Positions 23,429 to 31,924 of a stretch of 64,000 nt of DNA are shown here, in pieces (the stretch's first letter is position 1; each line of letters opens with the position of its first letter). The notes beneath the pieces are model-generated. The model saw nothing but the letters and a program-made list of their open reading frames with translations. It had not been told where the DNA came from and ran no database searches. Source of the DNA: Polyangiaceae bacterium (GTDB lineage Bacteria > Myxococcota_A > Polyangia > Polyangiales > Polyangiaceae); assembly GCA_016933275.1 (NCBI GenBank), contig JAFGBI010000108.1, forward strand, positions 39,369-103,368, given 5' to 3'. Made by a program: the position numbers and the translations under genes.

Positions 23429-25971
23429 AGCGGCTTGGTTCCTGCACTGCCCACGCGACCGCAGTCGCAGCTCTCTGGGCCACGAGCGTGCTCGCCCAGA
23501 CCGAGGCGCACACCGAACAATCGGGTCCGCAGACGCTGCCGACCTACGGCCGCAGCGTCGCCACCGTCAATGACACCTCCGCGCTCGTGCAAAATCCCGC
23601 CAATGTCGCCTTCATTCCAGGGGGGGAGCTTCGCTGGCAGGGGTACTTCCTCGACGAGGGGGCCGCGGCTCCGTTCCAGGGGCACTCGATCGCCCTTGGT
23701 GGGAGCTTGCCCAAGGCCCACGTTGGCGGCGGCTTTCGCGCCGACTTCGTGAACCCTCCGTACGCTTGGTCTGGAACCGACGAAGACCGGTATAACTGGC
23801 TCACCTGGGGAATCGGCGTCGGGTCGCCAAACTCGGCAGCGTTGGGGGTCACCGTCCAGCGCAGCTACTCCAACGACCCGACCTTGCACGCGCTCGTGGC
23901 GTGGTCCGCAGGGCTCACGCTTCGCCCCTGGAATGCGCTCGGGCTCGGCGTGGTAGCGCACGCATTCAACGCCCCGACCAACGACTCCCACGGGTATGCC
24001 GACCGCACCTTCGACTTCGGCGCGGCTCTTCGCCCGACGGGCTCGGACGCGATCGAGATGGGGATCGAGACGCGGCTGGTCGACGTGACAGCCGCCGACC
24101 CCGCCGATTTCTGGGTACCCCGCGCGACGCTGGATGTGACGATCCCGCGCGTAGGACGACTGCGCGGGGACCTGGCGGTGGTGGACCCGCACGAGCGGGC
24201 CGGGGCGGCGTCGTGGCAGGCGTCAGTGGCGCTCGCGGTTCGGCTGAACGGCGGGCAGGCCGCCGGCGAACTCGCCGGCGGGTCGACGTTCGGTGATCGC
24301 CTCGGCGAGACGGCGAAGAATCGCGCAGCGGCCAACGCCTTCGCCGAGGTCGCCCTCCGATCGGTGAAGGAGAGAAGCGGTATCGAGCTCCCGCGGTTCG
24401 CGGTGCGAGTGCGGCTGGAAGAGACGCCGGGACCGCGTCAACACGTCACCCTGCTCCGGCAGCTCTGGGACATCGCAGACCACGAGCGAGCGGTGGACGC
24501 GGTGGTGCTGGAGCTGCGCGCGCCACCTGCCGACAGCCTGGGCGCAATCCAAGAGTTGCGCGATGCGATTCGCCACCTGCGACTCGCCGGCAAGCGTGTC
24601 CTTTGTCACTTGGAGGACGGAGGCGGTGCTGCGCTCTACGCCTGCGCTGGCGCCAATCGTGTCCTGCTGAGCCCCGCTGGGGAGATCCGTTTCGCCGGAC
24701 TCAAGTCCCAGCAGCTCTACTTCGCCCGCTTGCTGGACAAGCTCGGCATCCGGGCGGAGTTCGTCCGTATCGGGAAGCACAAGAGCGCACCCGAACCGCT
24801 GGAGCGCGAGCGTGCAAGCGACGTGGCCCGCGCCGACCATGTCGATCTGATGCAGCAGATCGAGCGGTACCTGGTGGGCGGCATCGCGACGGGACGGGCG
24901 CTCACGGTGCCCGAGGTGCGCGCTCGCGTGGCCGCCGGACCGTTCGTGGCGAGCGACGCGAAGACGGCGGGCTTCATCGACGGGGTAGCCTTCGATGACG
25001 AGGTGGAGCAGCGGGTCAATGAGCTCGTGGGCCGCCGAACCCACCTGGTCGAGGTCGAGGATCTACTCCCACGAAGAACCGGCCGCTTTGGCGCCGGCCG
25101 TCGGCTGGCCATCGTCCACGCAACCGGCTCGATCGTGGACGGCCGCAGCCGCGTGATCCCGCTAGCGAACATGAATACCCTCGGATCGTACACCCTCGTG
25201 GAGACGCTGAAAGACCTCCGCGAAGACGACTCCGTTCGCGCGATTGTCCTCCGCGTGGACTCACCCGGGGGATCGGCCCTCGCTTCGGACGTGATGTGGC
25301 GCGAGATCTCGCTGACCGCGGAGGTGAAGCCGGTCGTGGTGAGCATGGGCGGCGTAGCCGCGAGCGGCGGCTACTACATCGCCGCCCCCGGGTCCCGTAT
25401 CTTCGCCAACCCCCTGACCATCACCGGCAGCATCGGCATCTTCTCGGGGAAGGCCGACATCTCTCGACTGACGGATCACCTCGGGGTTGGCGTCGAATCC
25501 TACAAGACGGCGCCTCGCGCCGACGCCGAGTCGCCCTTCCGACCCTACACGGCGGAGGAGCGCCGCGAGATCGAGCGACGGCTGCGGCAGCATTACGACC
25601 GTTTTCTCGACCGCGTTGCCGCGGGTCGTTCGCTGACCAAGGAGGAGATCGATCGCGTTGGTCAAGGTCGCGTGTGGACGGGCGAGCAGGCCCAACGCGA
25701 GCGCCTCGTCGACGAACTCGGCGGGCTGCGGGAGGCGCTGGACTATGCCCGACGCATCGCTCACCTCCCCGCCCACGTGCCCATCATCGAGCTACCTCCC
25801 CAGAAGACGACCCTGATCGGCCAGGTGCTCGACATCGAGGGGATTCGCAAGACCCGAGGCGTTCCGTGGCCACCCGGGCTCGAACCGCTCCTCGCGGCAG
25901 CAGGCCCCTTCTTGGTCTATGAGCCCGACCAACCCCTCGCGCTCCTCGAGCTCGCACCGATCGAGCTCTGA
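23425..25971 (+). CDS. SppA-type S49 protease with an N-terminal barrel-like domain
   Basis: 848 residues. A Sec signal (MKRLGSCTAHATAVAALWAT...LAQ) is followed by about 260 residues that resemble a PorV/FadL-type outer-membrane barrel: YGRSVATVNDTSALVQNPAN (many ORFs of this type start with such a hatch-like DTSALVQNPAN motif) and alternating strands such as LRPWNALGLGVVAHAF. From about 300 the chain is a double S49 domain as in 67-kDa SppA: lysine K453 in RIGKHKSAPEPL and serine S647 in GGVAASGGYYIA form the usual Ser-Lys dyad. Typical SppA is about 620 residues and inner-membrane anchored, so the fusion predicts an outer-membrane or periplasmic protease. It overlaps the preceding gene by ATGA; the next gene starts 15 bases after the stop. 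Confidence 0.85.
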   Translation: MKRLGSCTAHATAVAALWATSVLAQTEAHTEQSGPQTLPTYGRSVATVNDTSALVQNPANVAFIPGGELRWQGYFLDEGAAAPFQGHSIALGGSLPKAHVGGGFRADFVNPPYAWSGTDEDRYNWLTWGIGVGSPNSAALGVTVQRSYSNDPTLHALVAWSAGLTLRPWNALGLGVVAHAFNAPTNDSHGYADRTFDFGAALRPTGSDAIEMGIETRLVDVTAADPADFWVPRATLDVTIPRVGRLRGDLAVVDPHERAGAASWQASVALAVRLNGGQAAGELAGGSTFGDRLGETAKNRAAANAFAEVALRSVKERSGIELPRFAVRVRLEETPGPRQHVTLLRQLWDIADHERAVDAVVLELRAPPADSLGAIQELRDAIRHLRLAGKRVLCHLEDGGGAALYACAGANRVLLSPAGEIRFAGLKSQQLYFARLLDKLGIRAEFVRIGKHKSAPEPLERERASDVARADHVDLMQQIERYLVGGIATGRALTVPEVRARVAAGPFVASDAKTAGFIDGVAFDDEVEQRVNELVGRRTHLVEVEDLLPRRTGRFGAGRRLAIVHATGSIVDGRSRVIPLANMNTLGSYTLVETLKDLREDDSVRAIVLRVDSPGGSALASDVMWREISLTAEVKPVVVSMGGVAASGGYYIAAPGSRIFANPLTITGSIGIFSGKADISRLTDHLGVGVESYKTAPRADAESPFRPYTAEERREIERRLRQHYDRFLDRVAAGRSLTKEEIDRVGQGRVWTGEQAQRERLVDELGGLREALDYARRIAHLPAHVPIIELPPQKTTLIGQVLDIEGIRKTRGVPWPPGLEPLLAAAGPFLVYEPDQPLALLELAPIEL

Positions 25972-25986
25972 CCGCCGGAGGCCAGG

Positions 25987-26970
25987 GTGAGCAGGTTCGT
26001 GCCCCCCGCATTACTCCACCTCGCGGAGGTGCGCGTCGACGTGCCAGGTGATGGGCCGATCGCCGAGGACTTGGGGTGCGTCGCGGCGGGACCCAGGGTC
26101 GGGCTGCTCGGACACTGGGAGCCACTCTTTCGTGTACTCACTGGTGAGGCAAGAGTCCTGGCGGGCCGGGCAGAAATCGCCGGTGTCGATGCCGAGCAGG
26201 CGGTCGCCCTGGGCGTAGTCGGCGTGGCGCGCTGCGCGGTCCCTCTCCCCTCGGGGTGGCGGGGCCTGGACTACGTGTGCGAGAGCGCGCGGCTCGCTGG
26301 ATTGGGGAGGGCGGCTGAGACGGCAGCGAAGAGCACGCTCGCACGCCTCGGCCTCGAGCGCGTCCAACACTGTACGATTCGTGGGCTCTCGCCGGTCGAG
26401 CGGCGGGCGCTCCTGCTGGCGCACGCGGTGGTGAACGATCCGCCGGTGCTCGCCGTCGAAGACCCGCTCGATGACCTCGAACCGGGCCCCGCGACGGCGC
26501 TTCGCTCGGTCCTGGAGCAGGCCAGCCTGGGCCGTCATCTCGTGCTGTCGACTCGCGAGACAGCATCCGGCACGCCCACCGAGGAGCTGCTGCGGAGCTG
26601 CAACGAGCTACTGGCTCGGGACGCACGGGGTCGGGTGGATCCAGCGAGCGTCGGGGGCTCGCCCGCCTTGGCGGGCGCCCGTTGGTCGGTCATTGTCCTC
26701 GGTGGGGCCCGTCGCCTGGCGGACGCCCTGATCGCGCGGGGCGCCGTCCTCGAAGCGGAGCATCTCCTCGATGAGCGCACGTTCGACCTCACGTTCACCG
26801 CTGGTTGCGGGTCCGCTAGAGTCCCCAACGAGGAGGTAGGGACGGCACCCGCGCCGGAGTTCGGGGGTCGCCTCGTTCTGCGGATCCCGACGACAAACGG
26901 CGCAGATGTGGTGATCGGTCTGGCCCACGAGCTCCATTGCCCCATCGTCGAGCTCGTGGGCCTCGGGTGA
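25987..26970 (+). CDS. Degenerate ABC-type ATPase-like protein
   Basis: 327 residues from GTG 25987 (GGAGG nine bases upstream). The order of elements follows an ABC transporter ATPase. VGLLGHWEPLFRVLTGEARV sits where the P-loop would be, but it has no GxxGxGKS/T. GLSPVERRALLLAHAVVNDP corresponds to the LSGGQ signature with following helix, and PPVLAVEDPLDDLEPG corresponds to Walker B and D-loop with DE changed to ED. Nucleotide binding is therefore doubtful. The C-terminal third (from WSVIVLGGARRLADAL) is not ABC-like and resembles the substrate-side extension of some ABC-2 type ATPases. No permease is adjacent. It directly follows the SppA-like gene in the same operon and may be a structural or regulatory pseudo-ATPase. 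Confidence 0.65.
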   Translation: MSRFVPPALLHLAEVRVDVPGDGPIAEDLGCVAAGPRVGLLGHWEPLFRVLTGEARVLAGRAEIAGVDAEQAVALGVVGVARCAVPLPSGWRGLDYVCESARLAGLGRAAETAAKSTLARLGLERVQHCTIRGLSPVERRALLLAHAVVNDPPVLAVEDPLDDLEPGPATALRSVLEQASLGRHLVLSTRETASGTPTEELLRSCNELLARDARGRVDPASVGGSPALAGARWSVIVLGGARRLADALIARGAVLEAEHLLDERTFDLTFTAGCGSARVPNEEVGTAPAPEFGGRLVLRIPTTNGADVVIGLAHELHCPIVELVGLG

Positions 26971-26996
26971 AGGGCTCCGGCCGCGATCTGCGATCC

Positions 26997-27581
26997 CTAG
27001 GACCCCGGGGGTGTGGCTCCCCTCGCCCCTGGTGGGGGCACCATGGGAGTCGGGACGCCATCACGAGAGGAAGCCAACCACCAGAGCCCAAGCCCGCAGG
27101 TGATCGCGACGTCCGCGACGTTGAACACGGGCCAATGGATGAGGTAAACCCAGTCGATGACGTAGCCGAGAAGGACCCGATCGGCGAGGTTGCCCAGGGC
27201 GCCCCCAAGGAGGGTCGCCAGCGCAACCTTCTCGAGCAGGGTCGAGCGCCGCCAGCGCAATACCAAACCCAACGCAGCTACGATGCTGCCGACGGCGACC
27301 CCGGTGACGAGGATCCGGTACCTCGATTCTTCCTCAACGAACTGGTAGAGGAGGCTGAAGGCCGAGTCCCGGTTCTCCCGGTACGTGAGCTCGAGGATGC
27401 CCGGCACCACGATGGTCGGAGCGTCCCGGAGCTCGGTCGCGGCAAGACGCTTGGTCGCGTGGTCACAACCTACGAGCCCGGAGACCAGAAAGACGACCGC
27501 AAGGACCTGCCACCACCGCACGTCGCACCAACCCGCGCGGCTCGGTGGATATTCCCCAAAACGGGTTGGCGACTCGGCCAT
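26997..27581 (-). CDS. lspA: Signal peptidase II (lipoprotein signal peptidase)
   Basis: 194 residues from ATG 27581; the frame is open further to 27740, but that extension is Arg-rich and has no membrane segment, so it was left out. LspA removes the signal peptide of diacylglyceryl-prolipoproteins in the inner membrane. Four hydrophobic segments are present. Conserved motifs are VGCDHATKRLA (family DxxTK), YRENRDSAFSLL (usually NxGAAFS; here Asp-Ser), GALGNLADRVLLGYVIDW with the first catalytic Asp, and VFNVADVAITCG with the second. The C-terminal tail is Pro/Gly-rich. The protein is a divergent member but both catalytic aspartates are kept. Myxobacteria often have several LspA paralogues. 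Confidence 0.9.
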   Translation of the reverse strand: MAESPTRFGEYPPSRAGWCDVRWWQVLAVVFLVSGLVGCDHATKRLAATELRDAPTIVVPGILELTYRENRDSAFSLLYQFVEEESRYRILVTGVAVGSIVAALGLVLRWRRSTLLEKVALATLLGGALGNLADRVLLGYVIDWVYLIHWPVFNVADVAITCGLGLWWLASSRDGVPTPMVPPPGARGATPPGS

Positions 27582-27802
27582 TGGGTTCGGTAGTCGGGGG
27601 AGGTCTCCCCAGGGACCTGCGCCATGGCCCGCGACTCGCTCCCGAGAGCGAGCGATCCGGGTAGGGTTCCTTGCCAATGTTTGAGCGATCGAGCTTGGTC
27701 CCATCCCAGCGGGTACCGCCTGGGAGCCCCGATCGTCCAACGCTTCCCGACCGTTGGGAGCGGTGGCGACCCGGCATCGATCGCTCTAGGCTGCGCGGCG
27801 CC

Positions 27803-28888
27803 ATGCCTCACCGAGAAGTCCTGCCCAAAGCGCGACGGATCGTCGTCAAGATCGGATCCCGCGTGCTGGCCGAAGACAGCATCGCCCAGAACCGGCTCGC
27901 GGCCGACATCGCAGGGCTGGCGGGCGAGGGTCGATCGTTCGTGCTGGTGAGCAGCGGCGCGATTGCGATCGGGGTGAAGCGGTTGGGCTACCGCAGGCGC
28001 CCCCGCGAGATGGCCCGGCTCCAGGCCGCTGCAGCCGCAGGTCAGGCCGAGCTGATGCGTCGCTACGACGAGGTCTTCATGCGCCATGGGCTCGTGGCGG
28101 CCCAGGTGCTGCTCACCCATGCCGACTTGGCCGACCGCGAGAGGTTGAACAACGCGCGGGCAGCGTTCGCGGAGCTGCTCGACGCGGGGGCGATCCCGGT
28201 CGTCAACGAGAACGACACCGTGGCGACTGAAGAAATCCGGTTCGGCGACAACGACCAGCTGGCGTCGATGGTAACGCCCTTGGTTGGTGCGGACCTGCTG
28301 GTGCTCCTCACCGACGTGCCAGGGGTGCTCGACGAGCGTGGCCACCGTATCTCCGTCATGGCAGAGGACGCCATCGTGGGGACCTTCGGCCTGAAAGGAA
28401 GCGAGGTCGGCACTGGTGGGATCCGGAGCAAGATCGACGCGGCCTGGAAGGCAACGCGTGGTGGTGCAGCAGCGATCATCGCCCCGGCCGGACAGACGGG
28501 CGTACTTCGGTCCCTCCTGGCCGGAGCCAACCTTGGCACCTTCTTTCCCCCATCCGGATCCATCCTCCGCGCCCGGAAGCAATGGATCGCATACACCCTA
28601 CGACCCCATGGTGCCGTGCTCCTCGATCCAGGAGCCGTGCGGGCGGTTCAGGGTGGCCGGTCCAGTGTGCTTCCGGTGGGGGTGCTTGGCGTGCGCGGAC
28701 TGTTCGCTGCAGGCGATGCGGTGCGCCTGCTCGACCCCGCGGGAGGGGAAGTGGGACGGGGTCTCACGCGGTTGGGAGCAATGGATGTGGCCCGTTCCGC
28801 TGGGGTGCCTCGCGCAGGGCTGGCCACGCTTTTCGGGTCCAGCGACGTGGTGGTAGTCCACAAGGATGATCTGGTGATCAGCCCCTGA
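27803..28888 (+). CDS. proB: Glutamate 5-kinase
   Basis: 361 residues, the size of ProB with a C-terminal PUA domain. It phosphorylates glutamate in the first step of proline synthesis. The amino-acid-kinase fold is clear: RRIVVKIGSRVLAEDS at the N-terminus, VLVSSGAIAIGVKRLGY, PVVNENDTVATEEIRFGDND, LLVLLTDVPGVLDE and VGTGGIRSKIDAAWKATRGG. The PUA part begins near 275 (GAVLLDPGAVRAVQGGRSSV). The start was placed at ATG 27803 because the frame continues upstream to 27671 only with non-family sequence. proA is not next to it. A hairpin 57 bases after the stop may terminate it. Confidence 0.96.
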   Translation: MPHREVLPKARRIVVKIGSRVLAEDSIAQNRLAADIAGLAGEGRSFVLVSSGAIAIGVKRLGYRRRPREMARLQAAAAAGQAELMRRYDEVFMRHGLVAAQVLLTHADLADRERLNNARAAFAELLDAGAIPVVNENDTVATEEIRFGDNDQLASMVTPLVGADLLVLLTDVPGVLDERGHRISVMAEDAIVGTFGLKGSEVGTGGIRSKIDAAWKATRGGAAAIIAPAGQTGVLRSLLAGANLGTFFPPSGSILRARKQWIAYTLRPHGAVLLDPGAVRAVQGGRSSVLPVGVLGVRGLFAAGDAVRLLDPAGGEVGRGLTRLGAMDVARSAGVPRAGLATLFGSSDVVVVHKDDLVISP

Positions 28889-29210
28889 GGCCTCGATCGG
28901 AGGCGTTCGGATGGAGGTGGAATCCTGAGAGAGCCAGCTCCATCAAGGTAGGACCGACACCTACTTTACCTGACAAATCGTCGCCAGGATTTCGACAATG
29001 CCCAATTCTCTTTGTCGCCGTTCGTCGGAACAGGCTGGGTGTGCTGCGGTCTGAGTCTCATGGTCGCGAGCCGGCGGCAGGTGCTGGTGGCCCTCGACCT
29101 TCCCCGTGGGGTGGGTCCCCCCCACAGCGCGAGGCCAGCCCTCGAACCCAAAGCGCTTGGCCTGTGGTGGACCCATTGCGGTAGTGAGCTAGTCTCGTAG
29201 GGAGTCGGGT
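28889..29210. other. Intergenic region between proB and the trypsin-like gene
   Basis: 322 bases. It contains the hairpin at 28945-28967 and otherwise no recognisable gene on either strand. It is slightly lower in GC than its surroundings near 28960-29010, as expected for a promoter region. Confidence 0.45.
28945..28967 (+). terminator. Possible terminator after proB
   Basis: AAGGTAGG (28945-28952) can pair with CCTACTTT (28960-28967) through eight pairs, one of them G-T, around a 7-base loop. The right arm ends in TTT but the T-run is short, so this is a weak intrinsic terminator at best. Confidence 0.35.
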
Positions 29211-30035
29211 TTGCGCATCGCGTCGGTCCTTCCGCCAGTCGTCGCCGTCACCACCTCCTTGGCAGGTGGTTGCGTGCGTGGAGGTGGACCGATGAGCCCT
29301 TCCCCGCGTCCCGCATCGGCGGAGGAATCCGACCGTCCGAGACCCGTCATCCAGCTGGTGGAGGATGACGACTACGTGGTGCGGGTGGTCGCTGGAGAGA
29401 CGACCTGCTCTGGCACCCTCGTCGCGGCCGACCAGGTCCTGACCGCGCACCACTGCGTCAGTGCGCGTGGTGGGGGAGGAGCCATCATCTCTCAGGACGT
29501 GGAACCGTCGACCGTTCGGGTCGAGCTTGGGAGCGGCTACCTACCCTGGGGGGAGGTCGGAGTACGAGCCATCGTCTCGCCCCCATGCGGGTTCGGTGCG
29601 GGTGCTGGTGACATTGCCGTTCTGGTGCTCGACCGGGAGTTGGTCGGTGTGGCGACACTGCCACCCATGCTGGACCATGCTCCGACGATCGGTGAGTTCG
29701 TGGAACCAGTCGGGTTTGGTCTATGCCCCGCCACCGAGGAGGGGATCCGCAAGCGGGTGCGAACGGGAGGGCCGCTCGACGCCATCCGCCCCGACCGGTT
29801 TCGGCTCGATGCGTCGATTTGTCCGGGTGACTCGGGTGGACCGGCGTTGACCCGCGACGGAAGGCTCGTTGGTGTGATCTCTGCCGCGGTGATGGATGGG
29901 AGCGACGAGACGGTGGGGCGCTCGGAGTTTACTCGGGTCGATCATTGGCGCCCTCTGTTCGCAAATGCGAGAATGATCGCGGAAGGTGCGAGCCCAGCCG
30001 AAGTCCCGCCCGTTGCGGGGTGCCCGGACCTGTAG
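29211..30035 (+). CDS. Trypsin-like serine protease, secreted
   Basis: 274 residues starting at TTG 29211, which has GGGAG about seven bases upstream. The catalytic triad is complete: H81 in LTAHHC, D134 in GDIAVLVLD and S208 in CPGDSGGPAL. The pattern DSICPGDSGGP-like (ASICPGDSGGPAL) and the Cys66-Cys82 pair are typical of S1 chymotrypsin-fold proteases. The N-terminus is hydrophobic and ends SLAGGC, which may be a weak lipobox (Cys21), followed by a Pro/Ser-rich spacer; so the protein is exported and possibly lipid-anchored. The signal-peptidase-like gene follows 54 bases later on the same strand, so they could be one operon. Targets are unknown. Confidence 0.88.
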   Translation: MRIASVLPPVVAVTTSLAGGCVRGGGPMSPSPRPASAEESDRPRPVIQLVEDDDYVVRVVAGETTCSGTLVAADQVLTAHHCVSARGGGGAIISQDVEPSTVRVELGSGYLPWGEVGVRAIVSPPCGFGAGAGDIAVLVLDRELVGVATLPPMLDHAPTIGEFVEPVGFGLCPATEEGIRKRVRTGGPLDAIRPDRFRLDASICPGDSGGPALTRDGRLVGVISAAVMDGSDETVGRSEFTRVDHWRPLFANARMIAEGASPAEVPPVAGCPDL

Positions 30036-30089
30036 CGAACGACCGGCCTGGGCGCGGTGGGGCGTGGGAACCGCACCCAAGGATTGGCC

Positions 30090-30731
30090 GTGAACCGCAC
30101 AACGCTCCGCTTCATCGTCTGGACCGTGATCATCGTGGGGACGCTCGGCGGGCTCCTGCGGGCGTTCGTCTTGCGTTTGTGGGTGGTGCCCAACAACGAC
30201 CCCGAGTTGGGAGCATCGGTAGGGCCATCCCTCGCACCTGGCGACACGGTCCTCTTGTGGCACCTTACAGCACCGAGGTTTGGTGAGCTCGCGTTGTGCG
30301 AGGACCCAGAGAACCCTGGTGCGACCGTGGTCGGCCGCATCCTGGCGGAGGCAGGGGATCAGATCACGATCAACGGGGATAGCATCGTGCTCAATGGAGC
30401 GCGGAGTGGAACCGAATCCAGTTGTGGGGAATTCGTGGTGGCCGATCCGACGACGGACCATGAGATCACACAGCAATGCAGCGTGGAAACCCTCGCTGGC
30501 CACAAGTACGACATCGGGGACAGTAGGGGCCACCAGAACCCCCCCCCACCGGTCCAGGGCAACCCCCAAGCGGAAGAAGCCTACTTGGTCAGTGACAACC
30601 GGCTGTACCCTCTGGATTCGCGCAACTACGGCCCGGTCGCTCGCTCGAGCTGCAAGGAAGCTGTGGTCTTCCGCCTGTGGGGTGCCGGCGGGTGGGGCGA
30701 TGCCAAGCGCCGGCTGACGGCGATTCGCTGA
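30090..30731 (+). CDS. Signal peptidase I-like protein lacking the catalytic lysine
   Basis: 213 residues from GTG 30090 (AAGGA seven bases upstream; a GTG at 30057 is also in frame). One membrane helix is followed by an S26-like fold: GASVGPSLAPGDTVLL matches the serine box SMxPTLxxGD with S43, and SDNRLYPLDSRNYGPV matches box E. In the lysine box the family has KRV/KRA-xGxPGD, while here the sequence is VVGRILAEAGDQI, so the general-base Lys is replaced by Gly82. Between the boxes is an insert with two cysteines and the stretch HQNPPPPVQGN. The protein is either inactive, uses another base, or has another role in export. It follows the trypsin-like gene. Confidence 0.75.
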   Translation: MNRTTLRFIVWTVIIVGTLGGLLRAFVLRLWVVPNNDPELGASVGPSLAPGDTVLLWHLTAPRFGELALCEDPENPGATVVGRILAEAGDQITINGDSIVLNGARSGTESSCGEFVVADPTTDHEITQQCSVETLAGHKYDIGDSRGHQNPPPPVQGNPQAEEAYLVSDNRLYPLDSRNYGPVARSSCKEAVVFRLWGAGGWGDAKRRLTAIR

Positions 30732-30816
30732 TCCGTGCCACCTCCCTCGGAGCCCATATCAGCAGACCGAGACCCTCCCCAGCTTGCATGAACGGCCGCG
30801 CTTGGTCCATGATCCC

Positions 30817-31881
30817 ATGCCTCTGATGGGGGAGCCTGCGGAAGAAATCGGCATCGCCTGCGGCAAGTGCGATACCTTCTCGCCGCTAGGAACGGCCCGG
30901 TGCCCCGCCTGCGATGGGGCGCTGGTGCTGACCGCCAGGTCTGTAAGGGGCCCATCGGGAAGGGGTGGGGAGGCGGCGACGGCCAGAATGGCCCAGCACG
31001 CGGAAGGCAGTTCCCATTCGACCGGATCTGATCGACTCTACGAGTCACCAGCGGCTCGGCAGGTGCCGAACCTCGCCACGCCCTCTGAGGAGGAGCTGAT
31101 GGAGCAAGCGCGAACGTTCGTATGTCAGTCCTGCATGACCCCGGTGCCCAAGGGACACAAGTTTTGTGGACGGTGCGGGACTCCCGTACCAGAAGAGATC
31201 CTCGCCCTGCAGGTCCGGTACTTCAGCGACATGCAGAACCCCGAGAAGGCGCGGCTCATCCTGATCCGCGGGGACGGAATGGATGGGCTCAGCTATCACC
31301 TGAAAGCAGACTCTCATGTCGTCGGGAGGACGGGCCAGGTCGACTTCCCCGAGGATCCGTTCGTTAGTCCACGCCACGCGAACTTCTTCTATCGCGACGG
31401 TCGGCTGGTGGTCCGTGACGAGGGTTCGCTCAACGGAGTCTACATCCGGGTCCGGGGCACCGTGGAGGTAGCGCCCGGGGACACGTTCCTGGCTGGCGAG
31501 CAGCTGTTCCGGGTGGATCCGACCCCGAAGGCATCCGACGGGGCCGATGCGGAGGGCACCTTCTTCTACTCGTCCCCGAAATATCCGAGCGCGTTTCGCG
31601 TCAACCAGGTGCTCGAAGGTGGCGCGCTCGGCATGACGGTCTGCACGCGCGGGGCCTCGCTACAGATCGGGCGCGAAGACGGCGATCTGAACTTCCCCGG
31701 TGATCTTTTCATGTCCGGACGCCATTGCACGGTCGCGGAGAAGGACGGGAGGTTCCTGCTGACCGACCACGACAGCCGCAACGGCACCTACGTGCGGGTG
31801 AAGGCCGACACTGCGCTCTCTCACGGGGACTACCTTTTCATCGGCCGCAAGCTCTTGCGGGTCGAACTGAACTCGAACTGA
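30817..31881 (+). CDS. Zinc-ribbon and double-FHA-domain protein
   Basis: About 354 residues; the start is uncertain (TTG 30784, ATG 30817 used, ATG 30826), none with a good ribosome-binding site. Two zinc ribbons lie in the N-terminal third: CGKC...CPAC and CQSC...CGRCGTPVP. Two FHA domains follow: SHVVGRTGQVDFPEDPFVSP with RHANFFYRDGRLVVRDEGS and LNGVYIRV, then LQIGREDGDLNFPGDLFMS with GRHCTVAEKDGRFLLTDHDS and RNGTYVRV. FHA domains bind phosphothreonine, so the protein is a likely reader for Ser/Thr kinases such as the one at 42.3-44.2 kb, which also begins with a zinc ribbon. That link is inference. No membrane segment is seen. Confidence 0.88.
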   Translation: MPLMGEPAEEIGIACGKCDTFSPLGTARCPACDGALVLTARSVRGPSGRGGEAATARMAQHAEGSSHSTGSDRLYESPAARQVPNLATPSEEELMEQARTFVCQSCMTPVPKGHKFCGRCGTPVPEEILALQVRYFSDMQNPEKARLILIRGDGMDGLSYHLKADSHVVGRTGQVDFPEDPFVSPRHANFFYRDGRLVVRDEGSLNGVYIRVRGTVEVAPGDTFLAGEQLFRVDPTPKASDGADAEGTFFYSSPKYPSAFRVNQVLEGGALGMTVCTRGASLQIGREDGDLNFPGDLFMSGRHCTVAEKDGRFLLTDHDSRNGTYVRVKADTALSHGDYLFIGRKLLRVELNSN

Positions 31882-31924
31882 GCCTTTCCCACGCGACGAA
31901 CGCCACCTCCGCGACCCGCTCCGC

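Noticed and set aside
27470..28582. 370-residue minus frame opposite proB
   Set aside because: proB is unambiguous; the minus frame is its shadow.
28961..29200. Small frames in the proB downstream gap
   Set aside because: Low complexity, no ribosome-binding site and conflicting strands.
29000..29210. tRNA-like or riboswitch-like structure
   Set aside because: I checked the intergenic regions for a T-loop GTTCGA box with acceptor pairing and found none that folds as a cloverleaf.
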